Below are positions 24,239 through 31,489 of a stretch of DNA of 42,794 nucleotides, piece by piece (within the stretch, counting starts at the first letter, position 1; every line of letters begins with the position of its first letter). The stretch comes from SMWD01 sp002729875 (lineage in GTDB: Bacteria; Pseudomonadota; Gammaproteobacteria; Steroidobacterales; GCA-2729495). Below the pieces are notes generated by a model, which was given only the letters and a program-made list of their open reading frames with translations, made no database searches and had not been told where the DNA came from. Position numbers and translations under genes: made by a program. The stretch lies in NCBI GenBank assembly GCA_036010905.1, contig DASCMH010000045.1, forward strand, positions 1 through 42,794, given 5' to 3'.

Positions 24239-25393
24239 GTGGCGACCGGGAAATTCAAATTATTGCAATCTGCTGATCGGTTGCTGGGGCCGTGGTTTTG
24301 TCGCCGGATAAAACCTGCGGCGGTACAATTGAAGCCAACAGACCATGCTGCAGGCAGGCAACTTTATTCAAAACCTGTTGCTGCGCAGCAGGTGCAACGC
24401 CTTCTTGTTATTCGCCCCGGTGGTCTGGGTGACGCAGCTTTAACCTATCCAATGCTTCGCGCACTACGGCAGGGTTATCCTGAAGCCCGTATCGACGTGC
24501 TGGTTGAAAAGCGAAATGCCGGCATTTATGCGATAACCGATATCGTTTCTAATGTTTACCGCTATGATTCAAACGCACTGAGTGTGCTGCGGTGTCTGAG
24601 GAATTTGTGCTATGACATGGTCATCGACACCGAGCAGTTTCATCATTTCAGTACGATTTTTGCAAACTTCCTGCGGCCAAAGTATTTGTGTGGCTTCGAC
24701 ACACTTGGCCGGAGGCGATTTCAAACTCATTCGGTTACCTATGACGTAGATACCTATGAAGGCCGTTCTTTCCTCGCGCTTGCGGCGGCAGTCCTCGGGC
24801 AGGTCGACGATTTTGATCCTGAGCAAGCCTTTATCGACGTTGGGTCAAAAGCTCAGGCCTGGGCGCACAATAATTTGGAGGTGGCGGGAGAACGGCAATT
24901 GGTGGTTGTTGCCCCTGCTGCGAGTGGCGCTTCCCGCCTTTGGCCGGTCGCACGCTATGCTGAAGTGGTGGGGTGGCTGATAAGCCGGAAATATTTTGTT
25001 GTATTACTGGGTGGTCGGGATGGAATTGAAGCAGCAAGATCTATTGAAGACCAAAGTAGTCCCGAGGCAGTGTTAAATCTGGTGGGAAAAACAACCCTGG
25101 TGCAAAGCGCAGCGGTATTACAACAGGCGGATTTGTCCATCAGTGCGGATACCGGTGTTATGCATCTGGCTTATGGCGTCGGCACCCCGACAATCTCTCT
25201 CTTCGGTTCAGGCCTGCCCCTGAAATGGGCTCCGCCGGGTCGGCATCATCGCATTGTCCGTAAGGAATTGCCCTGTAGCCCATGTATCCGCTTCGGTCGT
25301 TTGCCGCCATGCCCACATGAGATTGCCTGTATGCGGGAACTTTGTAGTAAGGATGTTATCGCTGCCGTAGAGAAACTAATGGATGAACGCTAG
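24239..25393 (+). CDS. GT9 (heptosyltransferase-like) glycosyltransferase
   Basis: A 384-residue protein starting at GTG 24239, nine bases after the UbiA-type gene. It shows the GT9 pattern: LLVIRPGGLGDAALTYPML (about 55-73), VVVAPAASGASRLWP, NLVGKTTLVQSAAVL, SADTGVMHLAYGVGTPTISLFG and a Cys-rich end, CSPCIRFGRLPPCPH. GT9 enzymes add heptose or related sugars from ADP-activated donors on the cytoplasmic face. The first 50 residues are an extension without known motifs. Donor and acceptor cannot be told. Confidence 0.88.
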   Translation: MATGKFKLLQSADRLLGPWFCRRIKPAAVQLKPTDHAAGRQLYSKPVAAQQVQRLLVIRPGGLGDAALTYPMLRALRQGYPEARIDVLVEKRNAGIYAITDIVSNVYRYDSNALSVLRCLRNLCYDMVIDTEQFHHFSTIFANFLRPKYLCGFDTLGRRRFQTHSVTYDVDTYEGRSFLALAAAVLGQVDDFDPEQAFIDVGSKAQAWAHNNLEVAGERQLVVVAPAASGASRLWPVARYAEVVGWLISRKYFVVLLGGRDGIEAARSIEDQSSPEAVLNLVGKTTLVQSAAVLQQADLSISADTGVMHLAYGVGTPTISLFGSGLPLKWAPPGRHHRIVRKELPCSPCIRFGRLPPCPHEIACMRELCSKDVIAAVEKLMDER

Positions 25394-25499
25394 TGTGCTG
25401 GTAGTGGCAAAGCTACTGAGGCATCAATTGGCATAGTGCGTTGGTACGTAGTGATACTATTCCGGAGAATAAAATTCTGGTGAAAGAGGCATTCGACGA

Positions 25500-26273
25500 A
25501 TGAGTTCTGGTGAGTCTGAGACCAACGAGGTCTATGACGAACAATACTTCAGGGAAACCTACGGCTTTGACGGGCTCAAACGGTTCGATATTCATTGGTG
25601 GTCGATACGCTGGTACGCCAGCATGGTTGCGCGTTGCCTTAGGGCAATGGGCGGACGCCGTATTCTTGAAATCGGTTGCGGTCATGGTTTCATGCTGGCG
25701 CGCCTGGAACGAAAGTTTGACACTTTCGGCGTTGATATTTCAGCCTATGCCATCGAACAGGCGGCACGGTTTGCGCCCGCCTCAATGTGTCAGGTAGCTG
25801 ATGTCGAAATGGGCCTGCCGGCGCAATATGAAGTCGGTAGTTTTGATCTGGTCGTTGCAAAATATGTCTTCGAACATATAAAGAATCCGTTACAGGCTGT
25901 GCGGGTTGCTGCATCAATGCTGAAACCCGGCGGCGAACTGTTTTTTTCCGTGCCGAATACAGAATCGATCGGCGCACGCTGGAAGGGTGAGTCCTGGTAT
26001 GCTCATCAGGATCCTACCCATTGTTCTTTGCTGGAACCTGCCAAATGGCTGGACATTACTGAGGCTGCCGGTTTGCAGGTTTACAGGGAATCGGCGGATG
26101 GTTTCTGGGATTTCCCTTACCTGCGCCGGTTGCCCGTCTGGGCGCAGTTCCCCCTGTTCATTGGACCGACCGCACTGTCCTGTTTAAGTGGCAGAGCCAT
26201 TCTGCCGCCACGCTGCGGTGAGAATCTGCTGATTTTTGCCCGCAAACCTTCGGCATCGGATGCGCGACCATGA
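25500..26273 (+). CDS. Class I SAM-dependent methyltransferase
   Basis: A 257-residue protein with motif I ILEIGCGHGFML, then VDISAYAIEQA, the acidic-loop FDLVVAKYVFEHIKNP, and GGELFFSVPN. The first 50 residues (YDEQYFRETYGFDG, HWWSIRWYAS) are typical of sugar or lipid methyltransferases found in polysaccharide loci. ATG 25500 follows AGAGG at a longish spacing. Its TGA overlaps the start of the next gene (ATGA), so translation is coupled with the TMTC-like enzyme. Confidence 0.88.
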   Translation: MSSGESETNEVYDEQYFRETYGFDGLKRFDIHWWSIRWYASMVARCLRAMGGRRILEIGCGHGFMLARLERKFDTFGVDISAYAIEQAARFAPASMCQVADVEMGLPAQYEVGSFDLVVAKYVFEHIKNPLQAVRVAASMLKPGGELFFSVPNTESIGARWKGESWYAHQDPTHCSLLEPAKWLDITEAAGLQVYRESADGFWDFPYLRRLPVWAQFPLFIGPTALSCLSGRAILPPRCGENLLIFARKPSASDARP

Positions 26274-28234
26274 AACGCTGGGCCTGGGTTATTCCGCTGC
26301 TGCTGGCGCTGGTTGTTTATACCCCGGCACCATGGAGCGAACTGGTCTGGGATGATCCGATTGTATTTGAACGGCAGATGGTTGCCTTCGATAGTGTCGA
26401 GGATGTTTTCTTTCCCCCGGAGGGAATTTCTCAGTGGTCGACAGATTATTACCGGCCGATCACCTTGCTGAGTTATATACTGGATATGCGCCTGTACAGT
26501 AACGTACAGGCTTCCTGGTTGCGTCTCCCCGGCACAAAAACCACGGGTGTGTACTTGTCTGAAGAGCAGGCCAATGGTTCAAATTCATTCGCTGTAACGT
26601 CAAGTCTTAATGCGGCACAGATTGCCGGCCTGCATTTTTCCAATGTGCTTTATCATGTGCTGACAACATTTTTTATCTGGCTGCTGGCGCGCCGACTCTT
26701 TCAGCACCTGCCGAACGGTGCAACGGGTGCTCTTATGGCGGCAGCCATTTTTGCCGTACACCCTATTCATACGGAGTCGGTTAACTGGATTGCCGGACGC
26801 AGTGATTTACTGGCGGCCATGTTCCTGGTGCCAAGCGTCACACTGGCGTTGTTGTGGCGCGATATCGGTGCCAAATGGGCACTGGCACTTGCCGGGGTAC
26901 TTTACCTGCTGGCACTCATGTCAAAAGAGGTGGCGATTGCGGCGCTTGTTATCGTGCCGGCAGTACTATTTCTGACCCCGCCGGTTCGGCAGATACAGGC
27001 TGATGATCCGGCTCAGGACAAGCGGGTGCAGCCACCATTGGCTTTTGCTTTTCGAGCCAACATTATGATGTGGCTGACGACAGCAGTAGTGCTTATCGCG
27101 GTTACCGGATTTTACCTGGTGTTGCGCCATACCGATGGCGTTGCTTACGGCATGCCTCTGGATGTGCCCTGGTTGAATTATGTATCCCGATTAGAGAAAT
27201 CAGTCGCCTATTACCTGGTCAAAGTACTCGTGCCGTGGCCACAGAGCAATCATGTCGCGTGGGATTCATCCCCCGGGGCCCTGGTAACAAACGGCGTTTT
27301 CATGGTCGCGGTTGGGTTGCTTGGCCTGGGTATCTGGTTGTGGCGGCAAAGGCGCGATGGATTGGTGCTGCTGGCGATGATCTGGTTTGGCGCCACACTT
27401 GCCCCCTCTATTGCAGTTGCAATACGTCATATTGCTGGTACGCCCCTGGCCGAACGTTATCTTTATCTGCCCTCTGCAGGCCTGGCTTTACTGCTGGGGA
27501 TTGCCTGTTGCCAGCCTTACCGTGGCAAGTGGTTGAAGCCCGCCCAGTGGGGAGTGGTGTTGCTTGTCATTGCCTATGCCGGCGCTACCATTGAGCGAGG
27601 CATTGTCTGGTCAAATAATCTGCAGCTATGGACCGATACGACGGAAAAGGTTCCCGGTCATGGTGATCCGTGGAACCAGTTGGGGATCACTTACCTTGAG
27701 AAGCGGGACTATCCAAACGCCTTAAAGTCCTTCAGGCGTGCCATCGACGGACTCACCGGTGCAACCGGGCGCTCGTATGCGAAACACAATATTGCCCTCA
27801 TATATCAGCTGCAGAATGATCTTGAAAATGCAAAGAAATATTTCTCTGCAGCCCTCGACGAAAATGTGGATAACCCAGAGGTTCATTACGGTCTGGGTGT
27901 TTTATATAAGACTGAGGCGAAGAGTATAAAACTGGATAATGGACGCCCGGACCAGGTTATTGAGCGCCTGGGTATGGCGGCCACACAATTTGAATTGGCC
28001 ATTAGTCTGAATCCTTATCATACTTTGGCGCGCTGGGGATTAGGGTCGGTCCTTGCCCTTCAGGGTGAGAGCTATGAAATCAAAGGAGACATGCAAAGGA
28101 CCGTTGCTCATTACCGGTCAGCTTTGACCGAAATCAATACGCTGATCGCGCAAGATCCATCCTATGAGTTTCGCACCGAGGTACTGAATACAAGGGCTGG
28201 GCTGACTGCGGCCTTGAGGCGCTTAGATAAGTGA
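26270..28234 (+). CDS. TMTC-like GT-C protein O-mannosyltransferase with TPR tail
   Basis: A 654-residue protein. The membrane part (1 to about 450) has the conserved first-loop Asp pair WDDP (28-29), YYRPITLLSYILD, FSNVLYHVLTTFFIWLLAR and FAVHPIHTESVNWIAGRSDL (His164), then SKEVAI. These features are shared with the TMTC / DUF1736 family, eukaryotic members of which are O-mannosyltransferases. The C-terminal 190 residues hold TPR-like repeats (NQLGITYLEKRDYPNALKSF, AKHNIALIYQLQNDLENAKK, YHTLARWGLGSVLALQGE). A bacterial protein-glycosylation or lipid-linked sugar transfer role is likely (inference). It is the last gene of the long plus-strand run and is convergent with the outer-membrane protein gene. 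Confidence 0.82.
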   Translation: MKRWAWVIPLLLALVVYTPAPWSELVWDDPIVFERQMVAFDSVEDVFFPPEGISQWSTDYYRPITLLSYILDMRLYSNVQASWLRLPGTKTTGVYLSEEQANGSNSFAVTSSLNAAQIAGLHFSNVLYHVLTTFFIWLLARRLFQHLPNGATGALMAAAIFAVHPIHTESVNWIAGRSDLLAAMFLVPSVTLALLWRDIGAKWALALAGVLYLLALMSKEVAIAALVIVPAVLFLTPPVRQIQADDPAQDKRVQPPLAFAFRANIMMWLTTAVVLIAVTGFYLVLRHTDGVAYGMPLDVPWLNYVSRLEKSVAYYLVKVLVPWPQSNHVAWDSSPGALVTNGVFMVAVGLLGLGIWLWRQRRDGLVLLAMIWFGATLAPSIAVAIRHIAGTPLAERYLYLPSAGLALLLGIACCQPYRGKWLKPAQWGVVLLVIAYAGATIERGIVWSNNLQLWTDTTEKVPGHGDPWNQLGITYLEKRDYPNALKSFRRAIDGLTGATGRSYAKHNIALIYQLQNDLENAKKYFSAALDENVDNPEVHYGLGVLYKTEAKSIKLDNGRPDQVIERLGMAATQFELAISLNPYHTLARWGLGSVLALQGESYEIKGDMQRTVAHYRSALTEINTLIAQDPSYEFRTEVLNTRAGLTAALRRLDK

Positions 28235-28287
28235 GAAAACCCGGTGATACGTTTTTTGAGAATTTATCGTTAAACGATTGTGCATTA

Positions 28288-28827
28288 TTAGAAGTGGTAC
28301 GCGACACCGATGCTAATGGTTCGCAGTTCTACGCTGCTGGTATCGTACCAATCGAATTCAGCTCTGACGTCAATGTTGTCACCGGTCCGGATGGCGGCCC
28401 CAAGACCCAGTTTTAATCCATCTTCGCTGCCACTATCAAGAGTGCTGCCGCTCTCCTGCAGGTCGACGTCAAAATTAAAATAGCCGCCCTTGAGGAAAAA
28501 TTCCATCTCTTCCACAGGTGATGGAAGATAGACAATAGCGTCAAGTGTTAGTCCCTCGAGGGAAGTCTCTGATTCCGTGTTGCCTGTAGAGGCATTACCC
28601 TTGAAATCCGGGCTGATGTAATAGGCGCCTTCGATGCCGGCCCATGAATTAACCCGGTATTGTGCATGGACTTTAAAGCCGACACCGCCATCATCTACGA
28701 TGCCGTCATCACGTTCATATTCCGAATACGATAAACTACCGCCGACAAGCCATTTGGAAGCTTCATTATCGGCATTCGCGGTACCCGCAGCCAATAACAG
28801 CATGACTGCTAGCGCAGTTTGTTTCAT
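28288..28827 (-). CDS. Outer-membrane beta-barrel protein (OmpA/OmpW-like)
   Basis: A 179-residue protein with a signal peptide (MKQTALAVMLLLAAGTANA) and alternating strands typical of an 8-stranded barrel (WLVGGSLSYSEY, GFKVHAQYRVN, AGIEGAYYI, EFFLKGGYFNFDV, GLKLGLGAAIR, NIDVRAEFDWYD, TISIGVAYHF). It ends in a C-terminal Phe, which is the BAM recognition signal. GGAG lies eight bases before ATG 28827. It is likely an independent unit, convergent with the TMTC-like gene. Confidence 0.85.
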   Translation of the reverse strand: MKQTALAVMLLLAAGTANADNEASKWLVGGSLSYSEYERDDGIVDDGGVGFKVHAQYRVNSWAGIEGAYYISPDFKGNASTGNTESETSLEGLTLDAIVYLPSPVEEMEFFLKGGYFNFDVDLQESGSTLDSGSEDGLKLGLGAAIRTGDNIDVRAEFDWYDTSSVELRTISIGVAYHF

Positions 28828-29281
28828 ATCGGAATCTCCATTTTATCAGTCACCTGAATGTACCCAACCCGATGATATGTGACCTGAAACTGCCATATTT
28901 TTCTGCTGATTCGTGCTTCAGGTCAGGATGGTTGCAAAATCAACCGCATTTAGTCGGCAGGCAAGTATACTGGGACTGGGTTGCGGGTCAACTTCAGGCC
29001 TGAATCGGCTGTCTGGAACGCGGCAAATCCCGATATTGCTATTGCGGGTTAATAAGGTCGTGAGCCCGAAAAGGGTTGCCAGCAAGTGTTTGCCACGATA
29101 GGGTTGGCATCGAAGAAAAACAGGTTGGCGTGGGTGAAATTCAGTAACGCTACAGCGGCGGATCATGCTACCAATTTGATGGGGGATCTAGTGGCGGCTG
29201 GCATGGGGTGGCGGTCAGAATGTCCTTGCTTTTGATATTACAAAGAACCCGGCCATGAAAACAGGTCTTGAGGATAGTTTA
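28828..29281. other. Intergenic region, promoter space for two divergent genes
   Basis: This is 454 bases between the barrel gene (minus) and the adhesin-like gene (plus). It contains an 82-codon minus-strand frame (28918-29166) with no recognisable motif and no ribosome-binding site, which was not called as a gene. No convincing -35/-10 pair was identified. Confidence 0.5.
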
Positions 29282-31489
29282 ATGCGGAAAATTGGTGCGT
29301 TCATCGCAACGCTCGTGGCAATGAGTTTGGCCGGAACGATTCAGGCAGCTCCGACGGTAACCAATATTGAGGGCAGCCTGAGTAAAGCCGAGAATACCTG
29401 TGTATCTCCCGCTCAGTTTTTCCAGTTTACCGGGTTTCAATTGTGTTCTTATAGTGGTGGCGTAGATATAGCCTCGGTGACCACATCCGCTCCATCACTC
29501 GACTTTCACAACTGGATGGGACCGCTGGACAGCGGTGGCTTTTATCCCAAAGGTTTTTTGCAGAGTCCTGCGACAACAGGTGGTTTTGCTGGTTCGACAG
29601 CCGGTGACGGCAAGGTTGCGCTGGTCATTAGCGGCACGATTAGCATCGAAGATTTCGATACCCCGCAAGGTGATGATGACCGGATCAGCGGTACGCTGAG
29701 TTTTGGTCCTGGCGAACGTGGTGTCGGCAGCAGCAATGGTAATGCGGTCGAACGTTTTGACAGTGTCACACATACCATTCCGGCCACGGTCGTCAGCAGT
29801 GCGACACCCAATGCCACAACGGGTGGTTTTGACTACGTGATTGGCTCGGCCGGGTTCCCGCTGTTGCTGACTTCGGCAGCGGGCGATTTTCCCAGCGAGG
29901 AACCTTCCAGGGCGACCGATGACACGGTGCCACCGGATTTTAACGCCTGGGCCGACTTTGCCGGGGGCAATATTACCAGTGCGACCCTGCCGGCTTTTGC
30001 CCGGCCGCCACTCGGCGGCCTGATTCCACACACGGTAGAAATTGTTTCCTATGCGCCCGGGGCTGCCGGTGGCGGCAATGTGGAAGCCAATATTGGCGTC
30101 AGAACATCCGCTGTGACTACCGGCCTCACCTGTGAATCAGGTGATGCGGATGCCGATCCGGGTATGACCAATCCTGACCCTGGGGAACTTCCTGAAGTAA
30201 TCGATGATTGCAATCCAGACCCGGCCATCGGTGCCGGTTCGACCTGGGCGGTATCGGGTGCAGAATTTGATAACCTGATCCTGCGCCTGACGACAAATGC
30301 CAATAACCGGGTCGTGTCCGCCTTTGCGTTCTATGTCCTGGAATACAAGATCGAGTCGCTTAATCTGAATGACGGCAAGCCGGGCTCCTGGGTCGGCGGT
30401 ACGCTGAGTCTTGCCGGCGCAACCGGGGCCGAGGATGATCGCGCCAAAACCCCGCTGAATACGGCGGTGGATATCGATATCCTGAATAATGATGTCGGCT
30501 TTGTTGATGATGTGACCGTTACCCTGCCGGGTGGGGGTGTTACGGATAAAGGCGGGATGGTGATAGTCAATGGCACCAATCCCGGTTCTCAGGCCGACAT
30601 AGATGTAACCTATGCCCCGCCGGATGCATTGTTTGAAGGCGAAGATACATTCACCTACATAATCGCCGATGATTTCAGTGCGAGCATACCGGTGACCGTC
30701 AGTGTCAAGGTAACCAATGTGATTGCGCCTGATGCCAGCGTCAGCACCCCGGAAGGACAGTCGATAGACATTGCTGTAAGTGCATTGCCCGGAGTTCGGT
30801 TGGGCAATTTGCCGGTTGCGATAACTGTTACAGGGCATCCGAGCAGTGGGGTCGTATCCGTCACCGGTCAGACCATGACCTATATCCAGGCACTGTTTCC
30901 GGACAGCGATTCTTTTGATTACAGGATTACGGATGCCGATGGTAAAAGTGATGCCGGCACGATTAACGTGTCCATCAGCCCGCTGTTGCAACCGACGGCG
31001 GTCGATGATCCGAGCCCTACAGTAGAGCAGGATTCGTCGGTGAATATTGATGTCATGGCCAACGATACCCTTGGCAGCGGCAGCAAAGCAGAGCACGGCA
31101 TAGCCCTGTTGATAAAATTAGGTGACCCCAATGATCCCGCTAATCCCGCTGCCGGCAAGGCGGCCATAAGCGGTACGGCAGTGGTCGAAGCCGATAACAC
31201 CGTTACTTACACGCCGGATCCCGGGGTGTCGGGCGTCCACACATTCCGCTATACCCTGACGGACGCAGGGGGACCACAGGGTCCGGAGCAGTCGGAACCG
31301 GCTAAAGTCACGGTTACCGTCACGAAAAGTGAGCCTGGTCTGGAGTTGCCTTCTGATAGCAGTTCTGCCGTTGGCCCATGGGGTATCGCATGCCTGCTGA
31401 TAGCCGTGGGCTTGCGCCGCCGCAAACAGCATATTTTTGAGTCCAGCGGCCCTGCGATGCCAACCGACCTGGGAGGCTCGAGCGAATGA
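29282..31489 (+). CDS. Secreted multi-domain surface protein with C-terminal membrane anchor (CTERM-like)
   Basis: The start is taken at ATG 29282 (GAGG eight bases upstream; an ATG at 29255 is weaker). Residues 1-22 form a signal peptide (RKIGAFIATLVAMSLAGTIQA). The middle carries a long beta-rich region with paired Cys, then at least three Ig-like or cadherin-like repeats of the kind AVDIDILNNDVG ... DTFTYIIADD, recurring as SVNIDVMANDTLG ... HTFRYTLTD. Near the end, SSSAVGPWGIACLLIAVG and RRRK form a short helix followed by basic residues. This resembles protein-sorting tails, but 20 further residues follow and no PEP or GG signature is present. The stop overlaps the start of the receptor gene (ATGA). 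Confidence 0.75.
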   Translation: MRKIGAFIATLVAMSLAGTIQAAPTVTNIEGSLSKAENTCVSPAQFFQFTGFQLCSYSGGVDIASVTTSAPSLDFHNWMGPLDSGGFYPKGFLQSPATTGGFAGSTAGDGKVALVISGTISIEDFDTPQGDDDRISGTLSFGPGERGVGSSNGNAVERFDSVTHTIPATVVSSATPNATTGGFDYVIGSAGFPLLLTSAAGDFPSEEPSRATDDTVPPDFNAWADFAGGNITSATLPAFARPPLGGLIPHTVEIVSYAPGAAGGGNVEANIGVRTSAVTTGLTCESGDADADPGMTNPDPGELPEVIDDCNPDPAIGAGSTWAVSGAEFDNLILRLTTNANNRVVSAFAFYVLEYKIESLNLNDGKPGSWVGGTLSLAGATGAEDDRAKTPLNTAVDIDILNNDVGFVDDVTVTLPGGGVTDKGGMVIVNGTNPGSQADIDVTYAPPDALFEGEDTFTYIIADDFSASIPVTVSVKVTNVIAPDASVSTPEGQSIDIAVSALPGVRLGNLPVAITVTGHPSSGVVSVTGQTMTYIQALFPDSDSFDYRITDADGKSDAGTINVSISPLLQPTAVDDPSPTVEQDSSVNIDVMANDTLGSGSKAEHGIALLIKLGDPNDPANPAAGKAAISGTAVVEADNTVTYTPDPGVSGVHTFRYTLTDAGGPQGPEQSEPAKVTVTVTKSEPGLELPSDSSSAVGPWGIACLLIAVGLRRRKQHIFESSGPAMPTDLGGSSE

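Noticed and set aside
28231..28416. 61-codon plus-strand frame after the TMTC-like gene
   Set aside because: Most of it is antisense to the outer-membrane barrel gene, and there is no motif.
28918..29166. 82-codon minus-strand frame between the barrel and surface-protein genes
   Set aside because: It has no ribosome-binding site, no motif, and an odd composition; treated as intergenic.
30137..31096. Long minus-strand open frame (319 codons) opposite the surface-protein gene
   Set aside because: It lies fully antisense to a well-supported gene, has no family motif, and reflects the codon bias of the sense strand.
29282..31489. PEP-CTERM or exosortase substrate interpretation of the surface protein
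   Set aside because: There is no PEP or GG signature before the helix, about 20 residues follow the basic cluster, and no exosortase or rhombosortase gene is in the window.
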